A DNA stretch of 64,000 nucleotides from Urechis unicinctus (lineage: Eukaryota; Annelida; Polychaeta; Xenopneusta; Urechidae): positions 5,546,776-5,610,775 of the forward strand of contig CM067349.1 of assembly GCA_034190875.2 (NCBI GenBank), written 5' to 3'. This document shows, piece by piece, positions 1-12,564 of the stretch. A program made the translations under genes and the position numbers. The notes under the pieces were generated by a model, which did no database searches, was not told where the DNA came from, and saw only the letters and a list, made by a program, of their open reading frames with translations. Positions within the stretch are counted from its first letter, which is position 1. Each line of letters starts with the position of its first letter.

Positions 1-300
1 TTGCGTTAGGCATCATTTTCCATACGACTTGGCTCGATTATCATACAAATGGTCGTGAAAAGAATGTTGACGGGTTACGATGCCTATTTAGCATGCGCCA
101 TACGTAATTTTGCTTTGCCAACTTTCAGGATGTGCAGCAAAGTTTAGCAAAAGCGATATATACTCGCTGATCTATTCGAAACACTTCAATTTTCTGAAAT
201 GCCCCCCCCCCATATATATGGGAAAGTATGTGTTGAAGCAATAGGATACTCAAACGAAGTAATCATAATATGGTGTAGCGTACGACCCGGTTGAATGAAC
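1..300. repeat. Segmental duplication block, copy A (pairs with 18,490-18,870)
   Basis: This stretch matches 18,490-18,870 on the same strand with many substitutions and small indels. Shared landmarks are the run 'atcatacaaatggtcgtgaa', the run 'ctgatctattcgaaacactt', and a C-rich stretch followed by 'ggaaagtatgtg'. Copy B contains about 90 extra bases near 18,620-18,710. No gene is visible in either copy. The window edge cuts this block, so the left end of copy A is unknown. Confidence 0.85.
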
Positions 301-394
301 ACTTATAATCATTGTTAGTTACCAGCGTGATTGGCTGTCTATTGTGGCTCAGCAATCTAAATTGACTATAGTGGCTGGGGTCAAAACTGGTTAA

Positions 395-990
395 GTGAAC
401 CAGTCTATACATCAAATTATAAATATATATATACCCTAAAAAGCCTTGATTCTTTGATCTCTTTTATGGCGCAACGTGGTGGCTAAAACTAGCTAAAATT
501 TACCACGCAATATTTGACAGACAGATGATTTGAGCAGGAAAGTACTGATGCAGCGGTTCTCTGCGTGACAATCGTTATCAGTAGCGCACGAACGACTGAA
601 ATGCATCCGGGCGATCGGATTTCACTGCTAATATTATGATGTATCACGTTCATGATGGCTCAAGTTGTCATGAAACCCTGCCCGTGATAGCAACCTTAGT
701 CGACACACTACATACATGGTTTATGTTATCTACAAGTACGGAATAGCATAAGAGCAGTGAACATTTAGAAAGACTCGGAACTTTCAAATCATCTTTACAA
801 ACTACTTTTGCATTAGGAAGGTTGAGATAACAGTGTATCGTGTGCTTTGTTGGTGATTGGAACTAAAGACAGCCACAACCCATAGATAACTTGGTGATGG
901 CCAGCAATGTGAAGTATGCCATACTAAAGTGTTAATAAGTCTACCACAGCCATGCAATTGCTCGGTGGACACATAATTACCGCTGGCAAC
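395..990. repeat. Segmental duplication block present three times in the window
   Basis: Positions 395-880 match 25,095-25,590 and, with more divergence, 44,850-45,440. Landmarks are 'gacagatgatttgagcagga' here and its variants in the other copies, and 'catgaaaccctgcccgtg'. Positions 885-990 match 27,020-27,120, sharing 'ggccagcaatgtgaa' and 'tatgccatactaaagt'. Copy B therefore has about 1.4 kb between two parts that are adjacent here. All three copies carry stops in every frame and look noncoding. Confidence 0.85.
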
Positions 991-1984
991 GGATTATAGT
1001 GTGCTTGAAATGAAATGTCATGCCATTTACATGCTTTACAAATGCTTGTGACGTTTCATGTGGGCGTCACGGAGAGCATAGTTGCACGACATCTTCAACG
1101 TAACAGCTATGTTTATAAACTATGCCACATTCAAGAACTGACACTCAAGGAATGTGTGGTGCTATATTACGCTGTGTTGTAAGTAAAATCATCAATAAAG
1201 AAACCTCACATTACAGGAAGACGTACGATGGTGTTGCTCATGTCATATTGAGGTAGAATTACTCCCAAAACATATTTGGATAATCCAGGAACAACATGAT
1301 TAATTCATTAAAAGGGTATATCACGTTTGCTTGCTTAATTGGTCGGCCTTATTACATCAGTGATGATTCGGTCAACCATGTAGACTAGTTAATAAAGTTG
1401 CTGCATGTTCCAATTTGGCGAATGTTATTTCTGCATGTGTATATTTAAACCGCTACTGATTACCATATGTTATCACTGACTTCATGCACTTCATGATCTT
1501 TGTTATGTTCAAATTCAGTACACATATTGTGGTATATTTCAGTCAACTTTCCAGCGCGTCCCTACTCACTCCCAATGGTAAACCCCTCTCCTGCCGAATC
1601 ATTCATCACCGTTGCATAGCTAACTTTTGACGAAGGTGCAAAACACCAGACGGTTCAGGAAATAAAACCTGGCAAGTTAGGTAAATTGCATTATTTGCAC
1701 AGCATTCTGCCAATTTAACGTATCTGCTGTTGCTTCATTTAAGGTAGATGTCAGACAAAAATATCATAAGAAGAGTGCGGGATAATGTTTGTGATTTGCT
1801 TTCACGTGGTCTATGATTGCATAAACATGTTGACAGTCGGTAACCTTATTTTCTCTTACCAATGAACCCTATGAATTTGCTTTCATAGTCATACTTCGTG
1901 CTTTGCAACATATTACGTTTCGAGTTCCTCAACGGTGAGACCTAAGATAAGAAATTAATGACAAACAATAAGCACACATATTCG
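991..1984. other. Unique AT-rich stretch, no gene seen
   Basis: No open frame of note, no RNA gene and no repeat were recognised. In copy B the corresponding interval (27,120-33,405) is about 6.3 kb and carries microsatellites, a LINE fragment and a minisatellite. That makes this the short version of the interval. Confidence 0.5.
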
Positions 1985-2130
1985 GAGAGGCTACCAAACA
2001 AATCAGTGCATGGTAGTTTCTGTTTAGAGCGGGTTCTATTGAGCAATTTCAACACGGTGAGTAAAATGATTGTTTTGCTTACCAAAGCAAACCCAGCCAT
2101 CTGATTCTTGGGTAAATCCATTTCGATTAT
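1985..2130. repeat. Segmental duplication block (pairs with 33,405-33,545)
   Basis: The stretch aligns with 33,405-33,545 and includes a 29-base identical run at 2,085-2,113 and 33,495-33,523. Around the identical run the copies differ at roughly one base in six. No coding potential is shared: frames are interrupted differently in the two copies. Confidence 0.85.
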
Positions 2131-3554
2131 ATTTGCCTTTAATCTGAATAGTCCGTGTATCCACATTTGGGTCCACTTAGCAGGATGACATTTTTGCCAG
2201 TTCTGATTACCTGATGTACTTAGTTGCATTTTATACAGGAGCCGAATATTTATACTTTTTCGATTACCTGGAGCCGTTCGTTCCTCTTTCAACCGCTTTT
2301 AAGGAACAGTATGACGTTCGCATGGCACATGACCATGGCCGGGCCTATGTATTATGATTGCTAGATTGGTCAGCTGCATTTGACAATGCGAATCACGAAA
2401 TACTCTTTTTGTAGACTGGAAATGCTCGTCGATGTGAGTGGAAATTTTATCAAATGGCTTCCGTTCTATATGCTTCACTGTCAAGAAAGCATAGTCCTAC
2501 AACATCAACTAGCACAACCGTACACTTTGTACTAATTAGAGATTCAATCAACACGTTTATGCTGACTGTACCCACCTTCATATTTTCTGCAGTGCTCAGT
2601 AAAGTGAACCCTACCGATGTTCAGTTCAGCGTTTTGAAGTAGGTCTCTACGTGAATAGCTTTGGATGACAGACTGAAGCTCAACAACCATAAAAACGGGT
2701 TGCTTGGCATCAATTAACGTTAAAAGGACATAATAACTCTATCCATTTACCTCACTAATCCACTGTCCGAGCCATCTCTTACTTTTGATGCCAGATCTTT
2801 TGGGATATGAACTTTTGAGTTTGTCACCGAAACCCAATAACATAACTATCTTCTGCATCACGTCTAATATGATAACACTCCTTTTAAGTGTTGCCTTTGA
2901 ACCAAGAATATCGCAACAGCACCTGCTGGCATGTGAGATTTATAGCACGATCGTCGCTATTTGATATGCAGTTCCTATTGCAGTACTATACCACTTTGTG
3001 CTGACCGCATCTGAATTATAATCGGACATCGCTGGTGTTAATAATACAAACTGTAACGATAGTGACGGTCAAAACCAAAGGTATCAATGTATCTAACTTG
3101 ATCGGATGTATATCCAAGCCGGCAATAACGTTGGGGAACATATTTCACTACGTGATACTAGCTTTCTGATTCCTCGTACAACACAAATATGTCCTACATT
3201 GGTTAACGAAAGCATTCTGCAAGGATTCAAAAACGTCATTGGAAGACGCATGGTGTGTTTGCAGATAGATATGAGCCAGGGATGTACATGGGTCATATAT
3301 GAAGATACAACACAGGCAATAGAAAGGACCTTATGAGTAAAAGGTACCATACCGGTATACCGGTAGTAAGCATTTACGGCTTCACGCACACGTACGGGTA
3401 TCATATATCGATACATAAATCAACAAATAGTGTTTTCGGGGGAGCTGTACACTTATAATGTTTCGATACATTGCGAACCATGCTTATTGCTCTATGGGCG
3501 GTAGACAACATCAATACATTCTTATAATCAAATACAGGTTTGTCAAAAATGCAG

Positions 3555-3602
3555 TAATGTTTCGATGATAATGCTGGCAACAGCATAATCATCGAAACAT
3601 TA
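3555..3602. other. Long near-perfect hairpin with GCAA loop
   Basis: Two 22-base arms (3,555-3,576 and 3,581-3,602) are complementary at 21 of 22 positions and are separated by the four bases gcaa, which fits a GNRA-type tetraloop if transcribed from the plus strand. A second occurrence of the arm core 'aatgtttcgata' lies at about 3,459-3,470. Function is unknown. It could be a fold-back repeat remnant. Confidence 0.8.
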
Positions 3603-4921
3603 ACCGAGCCGAATAATGTAGCTATGCTGCATGAACCTTAATGTGATATGGGGCCAAAACGTAGCAGCTGAAAGGGCATTACTGCTGCAATTATATGGGT
3701 GCGTTGTATTTCTTGCCTTGTTCATTTGAGCCTTCACGCGAAGACCATAAATGATAGACCCGACAATAGATTTGAAATGTGTTATTTGGTGAGTGGGCGC
3801 CAGACAGGTAAGAGATTGTTACGAAATCGGTTTATAATAGGCTTAGTTGTTACGGCAGAGCAACACATCGCCGACGAGTAATTGGTGAGAGTTACAACAC
3901 CTGCAATGTACGGTAATTCCGAATTAAGCAAGTTGATAGGTGTTAAAGCAGACGCCAGGGCTAGCATATTAAATAACTTGAAAGCCTAAAGCCAGTCGCC
4001 ATTCAACGATTTAGCGCGAATCGACTCAAAACATGCAGATATTGGTCGGACTCATCAATTAGGCAGCGATTAATACATTACCTCAATCACAATAGCGCAG
4101 TTATATATGTGAAAACTTTAAATTGAAGCAATATATGAGTGCATTGCTAGGAATGTCTCAAATTGAAATGCCAGAGTATGGCTTCGCAAAGACAAAATAA
4201 ATAAATATAACTTTTTAGAGAAACATGCGCTCAGATTGCAACCAGCAAAATGTGCGTCAAAGGAAACACACCAAACGTGCCGAGTAAAGCATGTGTCATT
4301 ATAAGGGAATATTGCATCAAATTTTAAGCGTTTATTTCAATGTGGGACGCACAATAAAGATCAGAAAGAGTTTCACCGTAATATGGTCCCAAGCAAGAGT
4401 GACATAATTGTTTTGATAAGTTCAAGGTCAGCACTTGAATGTCTGCCATGCATACGTTATGGCTATTTTGCTAATATACCTACACAGATACCTTCATGTT
4501 TCAGGTGAATTGGCCAATATCATTGCTGATGGCACTCTCTCGAGATGACCCTAGGGTCGATTAATCAGTTCAATGGAAAGCTTTCAACAGCGTTAAAGCA
4601 GCAGTCAACCACATAGCGCAAGCCGGGCGTCCATCTTACTATGCTCTGTAAACTTGGCGTATTGGTTCTGGTGCTCTTCTGTAAATTAAGTATAACTGGT
4701 TTCGAGGTCAATGCAGAATTCAAGGTTCTCTAAAATGTCCCATGACAAGGTTATCATTTCATAACCGAACCAGAGAGAGTGAATTGTGCATACTTTGGAT
4801 GTAACAGCGTATTTGGTTACGTCAGGTAACTTTTTAATGGCGGACAAAGAGACATGATTCCGCAAACGTTAGAATAAATCGTTATAACCCTAGGTTATTT
4901 TACCCCTCACTTGGTGTAGTT

Positions 4922-4942
4922 AAAACATGCTAAGCATGTTTT
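4922..4942. other. Perfect 21-base palindrome
   Basis: Arms aaaacatgct and agcatgtttt flank a single central a. The structure is perfect but short. No associated gene or repeat was seen. Confidence 0.75.
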
Positions 4943-5399
4943 CTTGCCCAATGTACAGGGAAAGCATAGCGCGGCAATAGAAATTGCCTTGCTAATTTAA
5001 TATTGTGCTGTTGGTGACGTCGATCCATTGTTAATCACCACATGCATGTCTGTCGCAATACAAATGTTATTCGTAACTACGCTCAGTCATTCCGGTTATA
5101 TGCTTTGTAGCACGCGTTTGTACTATTTCTAGTATATCGTTGCAAAGTTGTAGGTATGCTGACTACGCCTGAATTGAATATTCTAGTGCATTAAAATGTT
5201 TAATGAAAAGATTTCCCGGAGCGACTAGCAGGCTGCCTTCTGATCATCCCAAGAACTGTGTAAGCTTTTATGGTGCTGAACTGCATTATGATAAGATTAT
5301 GACATCTACATCCTTTCCATTTGACACATAGAATCGCTTGTTCGTTTTTAAATGCTACCGTCAAGCTCATTATCTAAGCTTGGTTGTGGTCCTCAGTCT

Positions 5400-6545
5400 A
5401 GGGTACATTTAAGGTTTTAAAATACACATGCGATGCATAGTCATAACATCCATTACGTGTAGCACATGATATGGCCCTACAGATTTTGCAGCAAAAACGG
5501 ATATCCCTCCTCATCCGCCATCCTCAGTGTCCTGTTTGTCTTTTGTAAAGTGCTGCTCTCAGCATCCCCAATACTCCCATGTGTCCATTTTTAATAACTG
5601 CTGTTGAACCGATGAACAAGAACGTCAACTTCAGCATCTTATTTTTAATGCTCCGCAAATTTATATCAACGTCTTTCAGGTAAGCCTGGTTTTTCGGTAC
5701 CGTCCCGTTTCTAAGCCTTCTGTGCTAAAAGAAACCGATCTGCCTCAAACAGCTCTGTGCTCCAGTGCATATTCGCCTCGGGGATGGACGTTAAACCTTC
5801 ACCTAGCCAAGTGCGCTTGATCAATAAAATATACGCACGTGTCTATAGAGTTCGGTGCTGTGAAAGGGGAAACGACTACGCAATGTCGTTTACCTGCAAA
5901 ACCAATATTGCACCGTCATAAAAAGTGGGTTACTTTTGTCAGCATACGCATTGATTCCGGCAGTATACTCGAAAATGTAACTATCAGAACACATCAATTC
6001 AGAGGTTGCTACGTTGAATATCGTGGCAGCAGCTAGTTTTATTATCGTATAGACGCTTCTCATTCTTACCATATGCTCCACCTAATGTGTTATGAATTCT
6101 TTCACAGAAGCAAAGGACTTGTGGCCATGCCGACCTTTGTGAGCATGAATACGCACTGCTTTTGGTCAACGTTGGCCATTTTGTGGCATTTGCGTTATTT
6201 TTTATCCTAGAAGAGACCACCACGGTCCCTGTGTTAAGCAGACAACTCGATGACATTGCCACTCAATGTTGAAATCGAGCATGTCATCGTTTGTAGCTTG
6301 TACCGACGATTGTCATTAGGTATGTGTGGTACTTTACAGTACTTTAACAGAATGATATTGTAATGCAATACACGAGCGTGAAAGGATTGTGATAGACGAG
6401 TCAATTGTGAACGGGAACGACAGATGCGTGTTAAGTTAATGTTTTATGTATTTCAATGGCTGTTGTGATCTCATTCCAATCATTCAACGTCATCAATTCC
6501 AAATATTTGCTTACTCTTTGCCATAAATTTATGGTAATGGCAGTA
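5400..6545. repeat. Segmental duplication block (pairs with 33,660-34,990)
   Basis: The block aligns collinearly with 33,660-34,990. It contains a 46-base identical run (5,961-6,006 against 34,259-34,304) inside sequence that is otherwise visibly diverged. A short 'gacgttaaacc' motif at about 5,785 recurs at about 34,089 and at about 19,482. Short open frames here are not preserved in copy B, so the block is judged noncoding. Confidence 0.88.
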
Positions 6546-6549
6546 TACT

Positions 6550-6975
6550 GACTAACCTACTTACCTACCAACTAACCTAGCTACCTACATATCTACATAG
6601 CAATCAACCTACCTACCTACCTAATTACCTACTTACCCGCCTACATTCTTACCTATGGACCTATATAACCGAAATACATTTACCATCTACATGATATATC
6701 TGCCTACGAAAACTACCTACCTAACACACCTACCTATCTACTTATTTTATATACCTACCAAACTAACCTACCTACTGACGCTACCTACCTACCTACCTGC
6801 CTACTACCTACCTACCTACCTACCTACCTACCTACCTACCTACCTACCTACCTACCTACCTACCTACCTACGTCGATATACCAACCAACTAGCCTACCTA
6901 CCTAACTGCATACCAACATACATAAACTTATCTACCTGCCTTCCTAACCTACAACAACTAACTTGCTCTTTGTAA
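6550..6975. repeat. (CTAC)n microsatellite, imperfect with a pure core
   Basis: This is a degenerate tetranucleotide array of ctac/cctac units, pure from about 6,797 to 6,872. It reads as repeated Tyr-Leu-Pro-Thr in one frame, which is an artefact of the repeat. The paralogous array in copy B is 35,020-35,545, so an ancestral array predates the duplication. Confidence 0.95.
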
Positions 6976-7129
6976 CATTCCTAACATATCAAATCTTTCT
7001 TATACCCGCTTGCTTCTCTCCGGCTTGACATCCTTGGGCTAAGCTGTCCCTTTTGATATTCTGCTAGCGAACCCAACACCTGATCATTCAAACCAATGTC
7101 GCTTGTTTAATACTTTATGTGAAAACGAT

Positions 7130-8560
7130 CGTCGTCAAATAACCGTTAACCCATATAACCAATAAAATGCGATTTTGTATGGGGAGAGGAAAACGCTTGG
7201 CTATGCAAATGTTATATTCTATAATATGCCATGCACTCAGCTTCTCAAATAACATTTGTGCATAAATTTCTGGTTCTATGATCAGGAGGCTGAGATGTTA
7301 AATTAAGATACAACACCTGAAACCATTGGTACAATTAGTAATATCGCTGTGACACATGATGGGCAAACAAAAAGCATAATTCGATGTTGTTTATATTACT
7401 TGATGCAGGGTGTTAAGATATGAAAAAATCGGAGAGCTCGTACACACAGGATTCCTAACCACCATAGTCATGCGATTTTATCAGGGGAAATGCCTTCATA
7501 ATTACGCTTTAAATCTTTACGATGCTTATCTTCGAACATCATTCCTAGGATTATATAATCGGAAGGGATTTCCACTTTTTACAACCATAGAAGTTACAAT
7601 TTGCCTAGATCACTAATGCTTGAGAAGGCCAAAAAGAGTTAGCGGCAAATGATGATGGAAGAGTCTTTGCAAAAAAGAGCTAACGACTTGAAACCCATCC
7701 CGTATTAACACCGCACATAATCGTGTGGTCATTCTTCTGAATGAACTTCAGTATGTATCATGGCAGGTCTACAAGAACTGCACAGACCTCATAAAAAGAT
7801 GCGCCTTGGTTGCGATAAAGATGAACCTTGACAACAATCGTAAATCCTTACAACCCAACAGGTATATGTAGGACCAATACGTGAGCAGTACATGCGGAAA
7901 GGATACGGGAAAATTGTGCCACAAGCATATTTACAGTTCTATAAGTACAACATGCGATTTGCAATAGTGTATTGAAAGCACGTAGGACCAGACGGCACGT
8001 TGATTAATGCAATGTGCAGGGACATAATTCCGTTCATAGTGCCAACCAGGATCTATCAGGCAGCTTGAATAACCAAACATGTTCTTTGACATCATTGGAG
8101 AGGTCAGTTCACATATGAAAGGAGTTATTACGAGGCTTTTCCACACTTACAGACGTCAGGCTAAAGTAATGATTCAGTCGAATCTTATCATCATGCATTA
8201 TGATTCCGCATTATCATAAACAGAATTATGCTGTTGAGGGGGAATCTGGGCCTGTAATAATCAATCGTAACAGTGATAGCATCACTCTAATGATCTTTCT
8301 GCATTTGAAACAATGAATTACACTTATGGTGTATACTTCATCGAAATTGTGCCATTCTGTGAAACAATATCGGGAACATTGAGCAAACCTATACCGAAGA
8401 TATAAGAGAAATAGTGATAAGGTTGATCAAGGGACCGAGAAAACTTCCTTAGCCGAGAGCCCGTCTTAAAATGTTGCACTATGGGTGATCATAACGAAAT
8501 AATGGTGTGCACTGCGCATAGGAAGAAGTTTACTCAAACAGGAACTGGCGCTGACTGGTT
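7130..8560. repeat. Segmental duplication block (pairs with 35,700-37,900)
   Basis: The block aligns in order with copy B, which is about 770 bases longer over the same span. Landmarks are 'atgcgattttatc' forms near 7,470 and 35,720, 'ggaaggatacgggaaaat' forms at about 7,895 and 37,100, and a shared end near 8,550 and 37,890. No protein match was seen. Confidence 0.75.
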
Positions 8561-11500
8561 GACGGAGGTATTTTGGCGACCCCATGCCCCGCACATGTCT
8601 AGTAATGAAATTACTGTATTGCAGTGAGCACGACACGAACGTTGATGAACCTTTGATTTCATTTCTTGATTACACGTCAGTTAATCTTCTAGATTATCGA
8701 GGGAGATCGACTTTCAGATATAGACGAGGGATTTGATATCATGAGCAATGCAGTAGAAGTCACTAGATTAATTGATTCAAAAATGGCAGTGATGTCATGC
8801 AAAGCCTAAATGATGCAATTAGGGGGGGGGGGGGCAACATGGTGTGTGGAGTGGTGGTTTGACCGTTTACGAATTGATCATTTGAGGCCTTCACCAAACT
8901 GACAATCAGAAACAATCATCCTGATCGGATATCGGCGCGAGGATAGGGAAAACTCTGTGCTTGAGGCCGTATCAGACTCCACGTCGCCATGATAGAACGA
9001 TAAGCGTGTTGGCGTCAAATCAGTATGCTGGCCGCTGCTGGGCGGGATACGGAGATGGGGTCCATGCCCCGCACATACTTGATCTGAATTGAAAACATGC
9101 GCATCTCAGTCTCATAAAAGACGAATCTGAGCACAAAGTTACACTTAAGCCGTTTGAGGGAGAGGAGTTCTGCGAATGCCGGAAAATGCTTGCAGATTAA
9201 TGCAGAGAGCTGTAAATGGCGTCTCAAAATCATGATAAGCAAACTGCTTGGCCACAATCACCGTAGGCGAATAGACGTATGTAGGCGCTGAAGCACAATT
9301 CTGTACGAGCCTTGGGTTCCTACTGTGTACGGATGCACGTCCCATATGCTTGAATCAGACCACGTTCACACTACGGAGCGTGTCATCTGATAGTAGTCGC
9401 AATGAATCAAACGTGAATAGATAGATCCAATGAAAAATGCGGTTTGCAACTATTGAAATAACGGGGCGACAGTCGTTGTATGGGTGTCTGTTGGGCATTA
9501 CCAAGCATGAGCTTGGTCTCAACTCAGTCTCCGATCTTATGTATTCTTTGGGACCCCCCCATTCGGTTGCGAGCCAGTCCGTGCACTAGTCTCGAATATC
9601 TTAGCTTGGTTATGATCGTGCAATAAGTGGAGAAGCCAAACGAACAATAATTAGCGCCGTTGGGTATACGTAAGGCGAGTAGAGTATAGCTGGAACAGTG
9701 TAGTAAGATTAATACTGTATTTCTGATCCTACGCTCTACACTCCTCTCTCATGATGGCAACGAAAATAGGATCACTGCGGTGATATTCAAATAATGGGAG
9801 TATGCTGTTGGGCGTTTGACGCAAATCCTGACAGCTCCCGTTAAGTAAACCAATTACATTCTGCGATGCGAGTAACGTGAGGAAATATTGCTGGTTATGA
9901 GATAAAAAGTATTGCACTGCTGGTAAACATGGGTATGACAGCTGTGTCCATACTGGAAGTAGTTGATTAGAAGCCTTCACCAGATGGATTATCATGAGTC
10001 GGAAGCAATATCAAACACATGGATGTATTTGTTAGGCGCAACTGATACTAATCTGCTGCACAAATTTGGAGGCTAAGTAAGAACTATTATCTTTTTGGAG
10101 AAGAAACGATGCACGCTAAAACGTTCCAATAGCAGCTTGTACCCAATACCGATCCCGGGAGAAGCATGTGATTAAAGCTGAAGGGAATATTTGGAAGGAT
10201 TATTTGGTGAGGACAGTAAATTCGCGCCACACGTTGTCTCAGTAATTATCACGCAATACTTATTACTTTCTACGTTAACAGCGTGATGGCAATATGATAT
10301 GTTATTACCGAGGTTAACGCTTCAGTGACAACAGTTCCATGATGTGCGCAGTTTACCGCTTACACTGTAACGCCAAACAATATTAACGTTCTGATAACAA
10401 ACACAGTCTAATCATTCAAGTGAGTATTTATGAGTGATAACGCTTAGATGAAACAAAGCAAACACCAGGTTTGTGCATAAACATTTAATGTATTGATAGG
10501 ATGATAGACCCAAAGTGAACGTAACATCGTGCGTTTTACACAACTCGTAGTCACGTTAATATTCATTGATAGGTAAATCGGCGGAAAACAATGTAGATCG
10601 GAAGCCACGACCAACGTGACGGGTGCCTTTAAGTCGATATAGAAACAAACAAACCTTTGGGAAAGATAGTAATGCCGCAGATATGAGAAGTACTCATATG
10701 CAGCCGTACACTTTACATACATCCTTAATATTCACAAACTAATTGTTATTATGATTATCAACGTGAGTGCACACTAAGATATTTTAACTACCACAGTTGT
10801 GGAATATATAGCTCAATAACAACGAATGCATGAGCTTCGATATCAGGTGTAACAGCCAGTAGTAATGCCAATATTTTCATCTTCTATGCTGCTGAGGTGA
10901 ATCTGGCGCAGTAAACATTTTCAACATTACCACGTAACTTCTTCTTAAAACATTCAAGCATAGAAACACTCTTATTGATCGACTCGTATCTGAGTGCGCT
11001 GTATAATATGATATTATTCTCCCTATAGAGATGAACTATGATGGTTATAAATTAATACATACATGATTTAATCCATGCATATTGTTTACCTGTTTCCACC
11101 TTACTTCGAGATGTTTCTGCGAGGGAACGTTAATCGGATATACAGCTCAAGGGCGCTTAACTTGCCTTAGGCTTTCTAAGGCGTCTAAGTCTTGTTTGGC
11201 GAGGCGCTGAGACCCAGCTATCGATGGTAATGTACAGTGTCTCCTCGTCACAATCACTGAACTATCTAAACTGATCATTGATGTATAATATCGCGTAAAT
11301 GAATACTGATGCACAGTCAATTTTAAACCGATCCGACATACATGACAATTGTAAGCGACACATAGCACCATTGAACGGAAATGCTTAGTCGTATGATTAA
11401 AGAATTTTAAAAGACATCACACTATCCATGAAGCGTTACAGAAAAACGTTCCCGATAATTCATCTTCAGAAAGGTTGAGTCACTACTACCGTACACATAT

Positions 11501-12564
11501 CAAACCCCTCTAGCCCATCCATTGGTATCGCCCTGAGCCAAGTCTGTCAGCAGAGTATAATCACGTTCTAGGCACAGCAATTGGATTCACCTCATATCCG
11601 TTGATATAACTACTCAGCATATCATGCCTCAAGCGTCCCTATCAACCAAGATTGTATATGACCAATCCATGAACAAAACATTACAAATTTTCTGCACAAA
11701 CATTGCCGTACCAGCGATTATAAAACCCACGTTTCATCGATCAAGGGCATGGCAAAAGATGTCTCGCACAAAGCGAAGATGCGCAATGATAACCGCCCGT
11801 ATGTGCACCGAAATGGTTTGAATAAACCAAACAATTAAACGAACACAGCAGGCAAGGTAAAAACATTTCAAACAGCAGCACCATTTGATTGATATCGTTT
11901 ATTTTGATATTAAAACTCAGGAGTACACAAAAGCGCCCTTCATCCAGTAGGAGCCCGTCAACCAACATTACAGAAAGTCTTGTCCAACGCCTTCTGACTT
12001 GTTCTGGTGAGTGCACAGTTATCGCAGTTGTATTTCTTGTAACGCTTGCATATAAAAGTGAGTGATTCCGTACATATGTCGGTTTATGGATTTGCTTTGT
12101 TATGAATGTTATGTACCTGTCGGTTCTACATAAATACTGTGATGCGAGTTAATGGTCGGTTGAACATTGTCCGATCAATGACCATAGTGGGTACTTCCAG
12201 AGAACAATTACACCCGTTTTGACACGTGATAAATGTCGAAAGTTTAAACAGATTTAGGGGCTAGCTTTCCCACAGCCAAATTCATCAACCTTGAGATATT
12301 GTTCTCCCGTTGCCATTGGCGTTATTGCAGCACGGGGAATGTCGATGCACACATGTTGAGACATGTTAAATTCGTCCTTGTCTAAAACGTGTTTAAGTTG
12401 CCCTGATCACTGCATTATAAACTCTAAATAGCACAATAGACGTCTTGTAGTAAGCATTATTCCCTATGGGTTAACGCTTCTGACGATCTGGACAATGACC
12501 TTTCGATCATTTTGAAACGTCAACATTCATAGGTATGAGGGCAGAAAACAGCTTCATGTGATAA
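8561..12564. other. 4-kb stretch of copy A missing from copy B, no gene seen
   Basis: Homology to copy B stops at about 8,560 and resumes at 12,565, while in copy B the two ends are only about 40 bases apart (37,895-37,935). Either 4 kb was inserted here or it was lost there. I saw no terminal repeats, target-site duplication or transposase-like frame. A poly-G run of 14 lies at 8,821-8,834. Open frames up to 92 codons are unremarkable. Confidence 0.6.

Larger units (their letters stand above)
2131..5399. other. AT-rich intergenic DNA with two hairpins, no gene seen
   Basis: Several short open frames of 60-107 codons occur here (for example minus strand 3,093-3,416), but none resembles a known protein and overlapping frames are open on both strands. 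Such lengths are expected by chance in this much sequence. The only clear structures are the inverted repeats at 3,555-3,602 and 4,922-4,942. I found no counterpart of this stretch in copy B. Confidence 0.5.
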
